The translations under genes and the position numbers were made by a program. From NCBI RefSeq assembly GCF_013297935.1, contig NZ_JAAFIX010000008.1, forward strand, positions 97,115 through 161,114: a stretch of 64,000 nucleotides of DNA, read 5' to 3'. This document shows, in pieces, positions 1 through 8,550 of this stretch (its first letter is position 1; each line of letters opens with the position of its first letter). A model generated the notes under the pieces. The model did no database searches and was not told the origin of the DNA. It was given only the letters and a program-made list of their open reading frames with translations. Origin of the DNA: Rhodoferax sp. Its GTDB lineage: Bacteria; Pseudomonadota; Gammaproteobacteria; Burkholderiales; Burkholderiaceae_C.

Positions 1-240
1 ATGGAGCCGGTCCAAAAACTCGCGCATTTCTGGCCGACTCTGGAATCGCCAGCCGGACGCAACACTCACCAACTCCACACCGCGCTCAGCCCACTCACTC
101 TGAAGCTCTGAAAGCAACGATTTCACCGTATCCGCACCAATTTCATCAGCAAATAGCTCTCTCAGCACACGCACTGTCATTGGCTGAGGTGAACAAATCA
201 AAGCGGTTTCGAGCACACGCTTGGCATCGACCATGTTCAT
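1..240 (-). CDS. scpB: Segregation and condensation protein B, 5' part (cut by window edge)
   Basis: This is an 80-codon open frame running off the left edge, starting at the ATG at 240-238; a second ATG two codons in is an alternative start. The translation matches the first winged-helix domain of ScpB: AKRVLETALICSPQPMTV at the start, then LRELFADEIG, and V-SGWRFQSRPEM further on. ScpB is the kleisin-binding partner in the SMC-ScpA-ScpB chromosome condensation complex. Only the N-terminal third to half of the protein is present, so nothing can be said of the C-terminus. It is co-oriented with rluD but separated from it by about 105 bp. Confidence 0.85.
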   Translation of the reverse strand, partial: MNMVDAKRVLETALICSPQPMTVRVLRELFADEIGADTVKSLLSELQSEWAERGVELVSVASGWRFQSRPEMREFLDRLH

Positions 241-330
241 AGTCTGGACTCAAAGATGGAAACCGGTGTTTGTTGCGGACCGGAGTCAACCGCTCTAGGT
301 AGGAAAAGCTGTTTGCCTCAGTCGACTACC

Positions 331-345
331 CTACGTGACACGTAG
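331..345 (-). terminator. Short palindromic hairpin immediately after rluD
   Basis: CTACGTG and CACGTAG form a 7-bp stem with a one-base centre, directly abutting the rluD stop codon. There is no T-run after it on the rluD strand, so it could be a weak transcript end or a protein-binding palindrome rather than a classical terminator. Confidence 0.3.
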
Positions 346-1347
346 TTACAAACCTCCCGGTTTGGAGGCCCAATTGTACCCGAGCCCAAGTTGCGTTGAA
401 AGTGACATGAAATCAGCAGGCGGCTCAGACTCAAACAACAGCTCAACTCCCGTCACCGGGTGCGTAAAAGCAAGGCGGCAGGCATGTAATGCTTGCCTGC
501 GCATGTCCGCAACAGGAGCCCCGCCATAAACAGTATCCGAAACCAAGGGATGGCCGAGGTGCGCCATGTGCACACGGATCTGATGCGTCCTACCCGTATG
601 CAAAATGCAACGCACCCAGCAGGCTACTTGGCGGGTCGAAATCAATTCGAAATCCGTCCTCGCGTCTTTACCGGAGTGCAAGGCCAGATCTACGACCGCC
701 ATTCTCAACCGGTTGCGCGGATCCCGGCCAATCGGCGCGCTGACAGACTTCAGACCGGTCCATGCCCAAGCTTTGTGGGCGATAGCGAAATACTGCCGAC
801 TTACCTCCCGGGCAGCAATGGCTTTTACCAGTGCGTCCATGGCCGCCCGCGTGCGGGCTACGACCATCAAACCACTGGTGTCTTTATCAAGCCTATGCAC
901 AATTCCAGCGCGGGGAACCAGAGATGCATGGGCGCTGTACCCCAGCAATCCGTTTAGCAAAGTGCCACTCCAGTTTCCGGGCGCGGGGTGAACCACCAAG
1001 CCCGGCGGTTTATTGATGACTAGCAGATGCTCGTCTTCATACCTGACATCCAGATCCATCGCCTCCGGCTTAAACGCTTGGCTTTGCGGCGTGGGTCGTA
1101 GTTCAATGGTGGCAGTGTCGCCCACCTTGACTTTGGCAGACACCTTCTGAACGACACGCCCGTTCAACTGCACCAAACCCAGCTCAATGAGCTGCTGCAG
1201 ATAACTCCGCGAAAATTCGTCCACATGGACTGCGAGCGCTCGATCCAACCGCTCCCCGTGCATTTCAGCGGGAAAAACCAAGTGACGGAGCTCGGTTTCA
1301 CCCGCAAGCTCAGCGGGGTCTTCAGCCTCTGTTTCCGCACAGTGCAT
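346..1347 (-). CDS. rluD: 23S rRNA pseudouridine synthase RluD
   Basis: The enzyme converts uridines of 23S rRNA helix 69 to pseudouridine. It has an N-terminal S4 RNA-binding domain (around residues 28-85) followed by the RsuA/RluA catalytic core. The signature HRLDKDTSGLMV is clear, with the catalytic Asp near residue 154, as is GRTHQIRVHMAHLGHP near the C-terminus. I chose the ATG at 1347 (333 aa). The frame stays open 13 codons further upstream, but that longer form would start 2 bp from the divergent bamD start and leave no promoter space. The rluD/bamD divergent arrangement is, as I recall, common in Burkholderiales. Confidence 0.93.
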   Translation of the reverse strand: MHCAETEAEDPAELAGETELRHLVFPAEMHGERLDRALAVHVDEFSRSYLQQLIELGLVQLNGRVVQKVSAKVKVGDTATIELRPTPQSQAFKPEAMDLDVRYEDEHLLVINKPPGLVVHPAPGNWSGTLLNGLLGYSAHASLVPRAGIVHRLDKDTSGLMVVARTRAAMDALVKAIAAREVSRQYFAIAHKAWAWTGLKSVSAPIGRDPRNRLRMAVVDLALHSGKDARTDFELISTRQVACWVRCILHTGRTHQIRVHMAHLGHPLVSDTVYGGAPVADMRRQALHACRLAFTHPVTGVELLFESEPPADFMSLSTQLGLGYNWASKPGGL

Positions 1348-1350
1348 CGA

Positions 1351-1356
1351 TATAAT
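1351..1356 (+). promoter_or_regulatory. Candidate -10 box for bamD
   Basis: A perfect TATAAT lies 31 bp upstream of the bamD ATG, in the 40-bp gap between divergent rluD and bamD. The upstream -35 region (about 1328-1333) is a poor match, so this is only a candidate. Confidence 0.3.
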
Positions 1357-1387
1357 TCCGTCGGTTTGAATCAAGAAAGTCCCCAAA

Positions 1388-2194
1388 ATGCTGCGTGCGA
1401 AATTATCGGTCGTTTATGCCTTGATGCTGGCGACCCTTGCCAGCCAGCTCGTGGCCTGCTCCAGCGCCCCCATCGACAAAACAGCCGGCATGAGCCCGAA
1501 CCGTTTGTATGCAGAGGCAAAAGACGAAATGGGCGCCTCTCAGTGGGATAAAGCTGTACCTCTGCTGGAAAAGCTAGAAGCGCGTGCAGCGGGAACCCCG
1601 CTCGCACAACAAGCGCAACTAGACAAAGCTTTTGCCCACTTCAAGGCCGGCGAGCAAGCGCAGTCTCTCGCAACACTTGAGCGGTTTATTAAGTTGCACC
1701 CTGCAAGCCCGGCTTTGGACTATGCGATTTACCTGAAGGGCGTCGTGAATTTCAACGATGACCTGGGCTTGCTCTCATCTGTCACCCGCCAGGATCTGGC
1801 TGAACGCGACCAAAAAGCAGCCAAAGAATCCTTCGAGGCATTCAAAGAACTCACCTCCCGGTTCCCGGAGTCCAAATACGCACCGGACGCACGGCTGCGC
1901 ATGAATTACATCGTCGGCTCATTGGCCCAATACGAAGTGCATGTGGCACGCTACTACTACAAGCGCGGCGCCTACCTCGCGGCCGCCAACCGTGCCCAAC
2001 AGTGTCTTACAGATTACCGCGATGTGCCCGCAACCGAAGAGGCCCTGTACATCTTGTACAAATCCTACGACGCTTTGGGCATGGACCAACTGCGGGACGA
2101 TGCGAAGCGGATTCTCGATAAAACCTTCCCGCAATCCGAATTTGTTGCGCGCGGCGGCCGGGCTAGTACGGATCCGTGGTGGAAACTCTGGTGA
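1388..2194 (+). CDS. bamD: Outer membrane assembly lipoprotein BamD
   Basis: BamD is an essential lipoprotein of the BAM complex, which folds beta-barrel proteins into the outer membrane. The N-terminus is a lipoprotein signal with lipobox LVAC and the acylated Cys at residue 24. Residues about 35-250 are TPR-like repeats typical of BamD, for example LYAEAKDEMGASQWDKA and then ALATLERFIKLHP-type repeats ending in LDKTFPQSEF. The length (268 aa) is normal for the family. The last 32 bp overlap the 3' end of the convergent helicase gene. Confidence 0.95.
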   Translation: MLRAKLSVVYALMLATLASQLVACSSAPIDKTAGMSPNRLYAEAKDEMGASQWDKAVPLLEKLEARAAGTPLAQQAQLDKAFAHFKAGEQAQSLATLERFIKLHPASPALDYAIYLKGVVNFNDDLGLLSSVTRQDLAERDQKAAKESFEAFKELTSRFPESKYAPDARLRMNYIVGSLAQYEVHVARYYYKRGAYLAAANRAQQCLTDYRDVPATEEALYILYKSYDALGMDQLRDDAKRILDKTFPQSEFVARGGRASTDPWWKLW

Positions 2195-4166
2195 GCGCAT
2201 GGAGCGCTGCGTAGTACTGCTCAGCCTCTGACAAGGGGCGCATCGGTGGCAAGGCGGTGAGCAGTTTTTTCCCGTAGCCCATTTGTCGAAGCCGGGAATC
2301 GCACACGACCAGCACCCCCCGATCTGACTCACGGCGTATCAAGCGACCGACGCCCTGCTTTAAAGCAATGCCTGCCATGGGGAGCTGAATTTCATTGAAA
2401 GGGCTCCGCCCTTCCTGCTCTGCTTGTGCGCAGCGCGCTTGCAGCAACGGGTCATCGGGTGGTGCAAACGGAATCTTGTCGATCACCAGCAGCTGCAAGG
2501 CCCGCCCGGGAATATCGACCCCTTCCCAAAAAGTAGCGGACCCGACCAGAATCATTCCGCGGCCATTCGCAGCTTGAAACTGCGCCAGCAGATCGCGCTT
2601 CGACGCCTCACCCTGCACCAGCACCCGGATATCGATATGCCCGGGGAGCATCTGCCGGATACTCTCTCCGATTTGCTTCATCGCGCGGAGTGTCGTCGTC
2701 AACACCAAGGTATGACCACCCAATATCTGCACCGACTCCGACGCCAACTCGGCTACCGCATGGCTGTGCTGAGGTGAGGATGGCAGCGCAAACGCCTTGG
2801 GAACGTACACCGCCGCTTGTTTCAGATAATCAAAGGGGCTCGGAATTCGCAGGCACTCCGCATCCTGCAAACCACTGGACGAGAGAAACCAATCCAAACT
2901 CTGCCCGACCCCGAGAGTTGCAGAGGTGAAAATCCACGACCTGAGAGAATCCTGACCGGTATCCACCGCCACCTTGGCGCGCATCGCTTCCGAGATATCC
3001 ATGGGCGACTCGACACATCGCAAGCGTAGGCCCGACTCGACCCAACGTATGAGCCCCTCTTGCGCGGGCAGTAACGCCGACTCGACACTATCCAGCAGCA
3101 CACAGGTCCGCTCCCACAACACCTTTAAATCAGGATGCGCGTCCCGAACACCTTCCAGTGCCCGGGCGAGCGCGCGAAGCCCTTCACCCAAACGGGTTAT
3201 CCGCGAAGCCCACACAGCGGGGGGGAGGCCATCTGGCGCTACCGACTGCCACATGGCACGCTGGGCCGCCACTTTCTGTTCAGGAAACATCGCGTGTAAA
3301 GCGACCACAGCCATTTCAATCTGCTCGACCAACCAAGGCCAATCGGCTAAACCGCGGGCGGACTGGGCTCCGACAAACACCACATCACGCCCCAGCGCCA
3401 GAATTTGACCCGTCGACCATTGCCGACCCAAAAACTGAACCCCAATGTCATTGAGTTGATGCGCCTCATCGAAAACGACGGTATTCACAGTGGGTAGCAA
3501 CTCCGCAACTCCGGACTCCCGAACGTTGGAATCTGCAAAGAAGAGATGGTGATTGATAACCACCATGTCTGCGTTCATCGCATCGCGCCGGGCCTTGTAG
3601 AGAAAACAGTCGGCATATCGGGGGCACTTAGAAGCTGTGCAACTCTCCCGGGTGGAGGTCACCAGCGGCAGTACTTGAGATGACTCTTCCAGCGCCGGCA
3701 CCTCGGCCACATCGCCTTGCCGGGTGGCGGCAGCCCATTGCTCAACCTGTGCCAGCAATCTCAGAGGAGCCGCTGTCTGCAGCATTCCATCATGTCTCGC
3801 GGAGGCAAGGCGATGAAGGCAGAGATAGCTACTCCGGCCCTTTAGCAGAGCCACCCGGGCCGGGCTTTTGAGCATGCTGAGCAACTCTGGAATATCGCGC
3901 CCGAACAACTGATCCTGAAGCGCCTTGGTCGCAGTGGAGATCAAGACCTTGTGCCCGCTCTGTAGCGCGGGGACGAGATACGCATAGGTTTTTCCAATCC
4001 CCGTGCCGGCCTCCACCACCAGCGCTCCGCCGGTGGACATAACGCGAGCCACCGCTTGCGCCATCTGGATCTGCCCCGCACGCGGGGTGTACTCGGTGAC
4101 GTGTTGGGCTAACGTGCCTGCTCCCCCGAACACATCGGCAACTGCCGCCTCTGGCTCAGTCATCAA
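2163..4166 (-). CDS. yoaA: DinG/YoaA-family ATP-dependent DNA helicase
   Basis: This is an XPD-like superfamily 2 5'-3' helicase of the DinG/YoaA group, which acts on damaged or structured DNA. Visible motifs are Walker A EAGTGIGKT (residues 52-60), four Cys that could hold the Fe-S cluster (C116, C176, C181, C187), DEAH at 233-236, and motif VI QGVGRLIRRESDRG near the end. The length (667 aa) and the DEAH box (E. coli DinG has DEGH) favour the YoaA branch. The start overlaps the stop of the upstream YdcH-type gene in an ATGA configuration, so the two are probably co-translated. The 3' end overlaps bamD by 32 bp. Confidence 0.88.
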   Translation of the reverse strand: MMTEPEAAVADVFGGAGTLAQHVTEYTPRAGQIQMAQAVARVMSTGGALVVEAGTGIGKTYAYLVPALQSGHKVLISTATKALQDQLFGRDIPELLSMLKSPARVALLKGRSSYLCLHRLASARHDGMLQTAAPLRLLAQVEQWAAATRQGDVAEVPALEESSQVLPLVTSTRESCTASKCPRYADCFLYKARRDAMNADMVVINHHLFFADSNVRESGVAELLPTVNTVVFDEAHQLNDIGVQFLGRQWSTGQILALGRDVVFVGAQSARGLADWPWLVEQIEMAVVALHAMFPEQKVAAQRAMWQSVAPDGLPPAVWASRITRLGEGLRALARALEGVRDAHPDLKVLWERTCVLLDSVESALLPAQEGLIRWVESGLRLRCVESPMDISEAMRAKVAVDTGQDSLRSWIFTSATLGVGQSLDWFLSSSGLQDAECLRIPSPFDYLKQAAVYVPKAFALPSSPQHSHAVAELASESVQILGGHTLVLTTTLRAMKQIGESIRQMLPGHIDIRVLVQGEASKRDLLAQFQAANGRGMILVGSATFWEGVDIPGRALQLLVIDKIPFAPPDDPLLQARCAQAEQEGRSPFNEIQLPMAGIALKQGVGRLIRRESDRGVLVVCDSRLRQMGYGKKLLTALPPMRPLSEAEQYYAALHALTRVSTTDPY

Positions 4167-4369
4167 GCAGATTCGTCCGGAGTCAGGCTTCGCTGCAGCT
4201 GCGCGATAGCATCTCGCAAGCCCAGTCGCCTTTTCTTGAGACGCTGAAGCAAAAGCTCGTCGGTGATCCCCCCCTTGGATGAAGCCAAGTCAATACAAGC
4301 GTCCAGATCACTGTGGGCCATGCGGAGCTCAATAAGCCTGCGCTCGGGCGAATGTAGATTGGTTTCCAA
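4163..4369 (-). CDS. YdcH-family (DUF465) small helical protein
   Basis: A 68-aa, highly charged, predicted coiled-coil protein. The segment LRMAHSDLDACIDLASSKGGI followed by LLLQRLKKRRLGLRDAI has the pattern of the YdcH/DUF465 family: an Lx-H-LD start and an LKK-KL-LKD-I end. The molecular role of the family is unknown. It is the first gene of a two-gene unit with the helicase, overlapping it by 4 bp. Confidence 0.75.
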   Translation of the reverse strand: METNLHSPERRLIELRMAHSDLDACIDLASSKGGITDELLLQRLKKRRLGLRDAIAQLQRSLTPDESA

Positions 4370-4483
4370 AGGTAAAAGCAGTCGGCTAGAGGGTTAAACT
4401 GACCGCACTAAACGGCAAGCGCTCGATAATACGGCCAGCTGCCGCCGCCACCTACCGATTTTTTCGAGAGCACAACAAACACC

Positions 4484-5245
4484 ATGTCCTCTGGTTATCG
4501 CCTCAGCGCCTCCACCGGCATCCACAAAGGTGACCGTGAATATCAGCAGGACCAAGTCTCGCTCTTCAAGCACCCGCGGATCAACGGTTGCCTGTTGGCC
4601 ATAGTCGCCGACGGCATGGGCGGACGCAGCGGCGGCAGAAAAGCCTCCGACCAAGTCATGCTGACGGCCAAACAGCTCTTCGAGCGCTATGACCCCGCGA
4701 CTGACGACGCGGTTGTCACTCTGCGCCAGGTGGTGCAGGAAGCCCATATTGTGATCAAGCTGACGGCCATTTCTTCTGAGGAAGAGCCCCACAGTACCCT
4801 GGCTGCATTTCTGATCAACCCCGGTGGGGACTGCCACTGGGCCCACACAGGTGACTCCCGCGTCTATCAGTTTCACGGTAACCGGTTTGTCAAACGCACC
4901 AGTGACCACTCCTATGTGCAGGCGCTGGTCAATCGGGGCGAAATCACTGAGGAACAAGCAGCAAACCACCCGCAATCCAATATATTGATGGGATGCTTGG
5001 GTACGGAGAACGATCCGCCGGTGGACTTTCACTTCATACCGAAACTCCGGGCTGGCGACGTCCTCATGGCGTGCAGTGACGGAGTGTGGCACTACTTCAA
5101 CAACGGCGAACTCGGCTCGGTACTTTCCACCTTGTCTGCGCGCGAGGCCACAGAATTTTTAATTGAAAAAGCCCGCTCACGCGCTCGGGGCGGTGGTGAC
5201 AATTTGTCGGTCGTGATTGTCAAAGTAGAGTCACTGCAGAGCTGA
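4484..5245 (+). CDS. PP2C-family protein serine/threonine phosphatase
   Basis: A 253-aa stand-alone PP2C (PPM) domain, a metal-dependent phosphoserine/threonine phosphatase. Conserved elements are VADGMGG (D43), AHTGDSRVY (D124), CSDGVW (D199) and GGGDNLSVVIV (D239), covering the metal ligands. The first motif reads KGDREYQQDQ, with Gln-Asp where many PP2Cs have Asn-Glu/Gln-Asp. There is no transmembrane segment. No cognate Ser/Thr kinase or FHA protein is encoded nearby, so its substrate is not evident. It is convergent with the small secreted gene that follows. Confidence 0.88.
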   Translation: MSSGYRLSASTGIHKGDREYQQDQVSLFKHPRINGCLLAIVADGMGGRSGGRKASDQVMLTAKQLFERYDPATDDAVVTLRQVVQEAHIVIKLTAISSEEEPHSTLAAFLINPGGDCHWAHTGDSRVYQFHGNRFVKRTSDHSYVQALVNRGEITEEQAANHPQSNILMGCLGTENDPPVDFHFIPKLRAGDVLMACSDGVWHYFNNGELGSVLSTLSAREATEFLIEKARSRARGGGDNLSVVIVKVESLQS

Positions 5246-5272
5246 TGCAGTGGGTGCCCTGCCGCGTAAAAG

Positions 5273-5827
5273 CTAAGGACTGACCGGAAGCGGCTCGGCC
5301 CGATCTGGCTTTTCTTCAATCCGTTTTTCGACCTCTGCCTTACGGCGTGCGGCCTCCTGCTGCTTGCTGTCAAATGCTGCGCGATTGGCCTGTGCCTGTT
5401 CCGCGCTGATGACCGATGTTGATGTAGCTGCCTCCGGCCGACTCACCGGCACTGGCACAGGCACAGGCGCCACCTTGGGCTGACGTGCAACGACCGGGTT
5501 CTGGCCAAGCTCCTCCTGGCGGTTCGCCAGCTCGGCCTGTTTTTGCTCTAATTGCCCCAGTTGCTCCCGTGTCCGCTGGGCGCGGGCCGTATCACGCAAG
5601 GCAAGCTCCCGCTTGCGCAACGCCGCACTGCGACTGCGCTGTTCAGCCGCCCACCGGGACAAGCAAGCGTTGACTGCGAAACGGTCATAGCAGGCCGACT
5701 CCGCGTGGGCCGCTTCAATCTGCAAAGCCTTGCGCTCCGCATCAACAGCCTCTAGAGAGTCGGCATAGCCAGGCTGGATGGCCAGTTGCACCAACAGCAA
5801 ACCGCCCAAGAGTCGATGGGCTTTCAT
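5273..5827 (-). CDS. Small exported coiled-coil protein of unknown function
   Basis: A 184-aa protein with a signal peptide (about residues 1-22, ending near GYA-D). A charged alpha-helical region rich in Ala, Arg, Glu and Gln (about 25-105) contains two Cys (YDRFAVNACLSRW) that could form a disulfide in the periplasm. A Pro/Val linker (APVPVPVPVS) and a second charged helix follow. The start overlaps the end of zapE by 4 bp (ATGA), so it is translationally coupled to the AAA ATPase. I do not recognise a named family. Confidence 0.7.
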   Translation of the reverse strand: MKAHRLLGGLLLVQLAIQPGYADSLEAVDAERKALQIEAAHAESACYDRFAVNACLSRWAAEQRSRSAALRKRELALRDTARAQRTREQLGQLEQKQAELANRQEELGQNPVVARQPKVAPVPVPVPVSRPEAATSTSVISAEQAQANRAAFDSKQQEAARRKAEVEKRIEEKPDRAEPLPVSP

Positions 5828-6921
5828 GTCAATCGGGTGTCCACCGTACGACGCTCCAGCTCCAAAAACTCTTTGGACTGCATCTCGGTCAAACGCGACA
5901 CCGTGCGCGGAAATTCATGAGACATGGGGCCCTCGGTGTACAGCGCCTCAGGAGCCACATCCGCCGACATGATCAACTTCACGCGCCGGTCGTACAACAC
6001 ATCAACCAGCCAGGTGAAGCGCCTTGCCTCCGACGCCATCCGCACCGGCATATGCGGTACACCACTCAAAAACACCGTGTGAAAGCACGAAGCGATTTCG
6101 AGGTAGTCATTCTGCGAGCGGGGGCCGCCACACAGCGTCTTGAAGTCAAACCACACGACACCACCGGCTTTGCGATAAGCCTTGATTTCGCGGGCCTCAA
6201 TACGAAGGACCGGGTCCTCATCATGTTGTTCCGCCAAGGCATTGAACGTGGCCGTCATTGCAGCATCCGCCTCGGCACCGTTGGGCACGTGGTAGAGCTT
6301 GGCGTCTTCCAGGGTGCGGCGGCGGTAGTCCGTGCCGTTATCCACATTGAGCACTTCCAGCTTGGCATTCAGCAACGCAATGGCCGGCAAAATGCGGTCG
6401 CGGTGCAAGCCGCCCGGGTACAGGTCATCCGGCTTGAAGTTGGAGGTGGTGACAAAGCCCACGCCGTTGTCGAACAAAGCATTGAGCAGCCGGTGCAAGA
6501 TCATGGCGTCGGTGATGTCCGCCACATGAAACTCGTCAAAGCAAATCAGGCGGTAGCGCTTGGACATGCGCTTGCCCAACTCGTCCAGCGGATTCACCGT
6601 TCCTTGCAGGTTCACCAACTCGTGGTGCACTTCCCGCATGAACTCATGAAAATGCAGACGGGTTTTGCGCTTCAGTGGCACCGCGTTGAAAAAGCAATCC
6701 ATCAAAAAGCTCTTGCCCCGCCCTACTCCGCCGAACATGTACACGCCGCGCGGAATATCGGGCCGGTTGATGAGCTTTTTGAGAGCATTCGAGCGCTTGG
6801 CCTTGTAGGCAGCCCAGTCGCTGGCACAACGCTCCAGTGCCTCCACCGCGCGGAGTTGCGCAGGGTCGGCCGTGTATCCACGGGCTTTCAGCTCCGCCTC
6901 GTAGGCTTCTTTGACGCTCAA
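5824..6921 (-). CDS. zapE: Cell division protein ZapE (AFG1-like ATPase)
   Basis: ZapE is a P-loop ATPase that associates with the Z ring, related to mitochondrial AFG1/LACE1. Walker A is GGVGRGKS (residues 64-71), Walker B LICFDEFHV (125-133), and LHFHEFM is the typical family segment. The length of 365 aa is normal. The start codon is TTG (6921-6919), preceded by GGAG at a good distance, and the following SVKEAYEAEL matches the usual ZapE N-terminus. It lies downstream of lpd beyond a strong hairpin, so it may be transcribed partly on its own. Confidence 0.9.
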   Translation of the reverse strand: MSVKEAYEAELKARGYTADPAQLRAVEALERCASDWAAYKAKRSNALKKLINRPDIPRGVYMFGGVGRGKSFLMDCFFNAVPLKRKTRLHFHEFMREVHHELVNLQGTVNPLDELGKRMSKRYRLICFDEFHVADITDAMILHRLLNALFDNGVGFVTTSNFKPDDLYPGGLHRDRILPAIALLNAKLEVLNVDNGTDYRRRTLEDAKLYHVPNGAEADAAMTATFNALAEQHDEDPVLRIEAREIKAYRKAGGVVWFDFKTLCGGPRSQNDYLEIASCFHTVFLSGVPHMPVRMASEARRFTWLVDVLYDRRVKLIMSADVAPEALYTEGPMSHEFPRTVSRLTEMQSKEFLELERRTVDTRLT

Positions 6922-6933
6922 TGCAGACTCCGT

Positions 6934-6990
6934 TACGCTACAAAAAGAGAAGCTGCTAGCGCACTATTCATGCGGGCTAGCAGCTTATTT
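6934..6990 (-). terminator. Terminator after lpd, a divergent copy of the dispersed repeat (A1)
   Basis: AAGCTGCTAGC (6950-6960) pairs perfectly with GCTAGCAGCTT (6976-6986). On the lpd strand it is followed by TCTCTTTTTG, a rho-independent terminator shape. Read on the minus strand, its CTAGCCCGC, TGCGC, AGCAGCT and GTAGC blocks line up with the intergenic repeats at 22.0, 27.0 and 30.2 kb. Confidence 0.65.
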
Positions 6991-7003
6991 CGCTTAAAAA
7001 CTA

Positions 7004-8431
7004 TCAGAAGTTCAGCGTGCGCTTATCCACGGCCAGTGCCGCTTCTTTGGTAGCTTCGCTCAACGAAGGGTGCGCGTGGCAGATGCGGGCAATGTCTTCT
7101 GCGCTCGCCTTGAACTCCATGGCCACCACGGCTTCGGAGATCAACTCTGACGCTTGTGGCCCCACAATGTGCACACCCAAAATCTCGTCCGTCGTGGCAT
7201 CGGCCAGGAACTTCACGAAACCGGTGGTGTCGCCCAGAGCGCGCGCACGGCCGTTCGCCAAGAACGGGAACTGGCCAGCTTTGTACGCCACGCCGTCCGC
7301 CTTGAGCTGCTGCTCGGTGCGACCGACCCACGCAATCTCGGGGCTGGTGTAAATCACCCAAGGGATGGTGTTGAAATTCACGTGGCCATGTTGACCGGCA
7401 ATGCGCTCAGCGACCGCTACGCCCTCTTCTTCCGCCTTGTGCGCCAGCATGGGGCCGCGCACCACGTCACCCACCGCCCACACGCCGGGCAGGTTGGTCT
7501 TGCAGTCGCCGTCCACCACAATCGCGCCGCGTTCGTCCAGCGCCAAGCCCACGGCTTCGGTGTTCAAACCAATGGTGTTAGGCACCCGGCCGATGGACAC
7601 GATCAGCTTGTCGACATCCAGCGACAGGGCTTCGCCCTTGGCGTTGGTGTAGGCCACGGATACGCCCTTTTTGCCGTTTTTGATTTCGCCGACTTTGACA
7701 CCGAGTTCAATCTTGAGGCCTTGTTTGGTGAATGCCTTGAAAGCTTCCTTGGCCACACCTTCGTCTACCGCGCCCAGGAATGTGGGCAGACCTTCCAGGA
7801 TGGTGACTTCGGCACCCAGGCGCTTCCATACCGAGCCCATCTCCAGGCCGATGACGCCGGAGCCGATCAGGCCCAGCTTTTTGGGCACTGCGCCGATGTT
7901 CAGGGCGCCATCGTTGGACAGCACATTGACTTCATCGAACGGTGTGCCGGGCAATGCACGGGCATTGGAACCAGTCGCGATGATGATTTGCTTGCCGGTG
8001 ATGACTTCTTCAGTGGCGCCCGCCACCTTGATGTCGTAGCCGCCTTCAGCAGCTTTAACGAAAGAGCCGCGGCCGTGGAAGAAGGCGATCTTGTTCTTCT
8101 TGAACAAGTACAGGATGCCGTCGTTGTTTTGCTTCACCACGGTGTTTTTGCGGCCGATCATCTTCGCCACATCCATGCTCACGCCCTTCACCTCGATGCC
8201 GTGCTCTGCAAAGTGGTGGTTGGCATGATTGAAGTGCTCGGACGACTGCAGCAAAGCCTTGGAGGGAATGCAGCCTACGTTGGTGCAAGTACCGCCGGGC
8301 GCAGGGCCGCCAGCGGCATTCTTCCACTCGTCGATACAGGCCACGTTGAAGCCCAACTGGGCTGCGCGGATGGCGGCAATGTAGCCACCGGGGCCGCCGC
8401 CAATGACGACTACGTCGAATTGTTTACTCAT
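7004..8431 (-). CDS. lpd: Dihydrolipoamide dehydrogenase (E3) of the 2-oxoglutarate dehydrogenase operon
   Basis: A flavoprotein that reoxidises dihydrolipoyl groups of the 2-oxoglutarate dehydrogenase complex with NAD+. It has an N-terminal FAD motif [10 protein letters not shown], the redox disulfide [13 protein letters not shown] (C49, C54), an NAD motif [13 protein letters not shown] and the C-terminal catalytic HAHPSLSE. I chose the ATG at 8431 (475 aa), which has AGGA 8-11 bases upstream; the frame continues further upstream but those residues do not fit the family. It has no lipoyl domain, unlike the second E3 at the right end of the window. It is the third gene of sucA-sucB-lpd. Confidence 0.95.
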   Translation of the reverse strand: MSKQFDVVVIGGGPGGYIAAIRAAQLGFNVACIDEWKNAAGGPAPGGTCTNVGCIPSKALLQSSEHFNHANHHFAEHGIEVKGVSMDVAKMIGRKNTVVKQNNDGILYLFKKNKIAFFHGRGSFVKAAEGGYDIKVAGATEEVITGKQIIIATGSNARALPGTPFDEVNVLSNDGALNIGAVPKKLGLIGSGVIGLEMGSVWKRLGAEVTILEGLPTFLGAVDEGVAKEAFKAFTKQGLKIELGVKVGEIKNGKKGVSVAYTNAKGEALSLDVDKLIVSIGRVPNTIGLNTEAVGLALDERGAIVVDGDCKTNLPGVWAVGDVVRGPMLAHKAEEEGVAVAERIAGQHGHVNFNTIPWVIYTSPEIAWVGRTEQQLKADGVAYKAGQFPFLANGRARALGDTTGFVKFLADATTDEILGVHIVGPQASELISEAVVAMEFKASAEDIARICHAHPSLSEATKEAALAVDKRTLNF

Positions 8432-8550
8432 ACATTTTCCTAGGATTCTGGGTGGCTGAGGGTTCTGCGCAGGTAAAGGGGGAGCCCGCAGGGCGGAGGA
8501 CACGGAGCAGAACCCTCTACCGCCCAGACTCCGTGTCAGCGAAAACTCAG

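Noticed and set aside
4394..5092. Open frame opposite the PP2C gene
   Set aside because: The plus-strand frame has all PP2C motifs; this one has none.
7154..8443. A 429-codon open frame opposite lpd
   Set aside because: Antisense shadow of lpd with no recognisable protein features.
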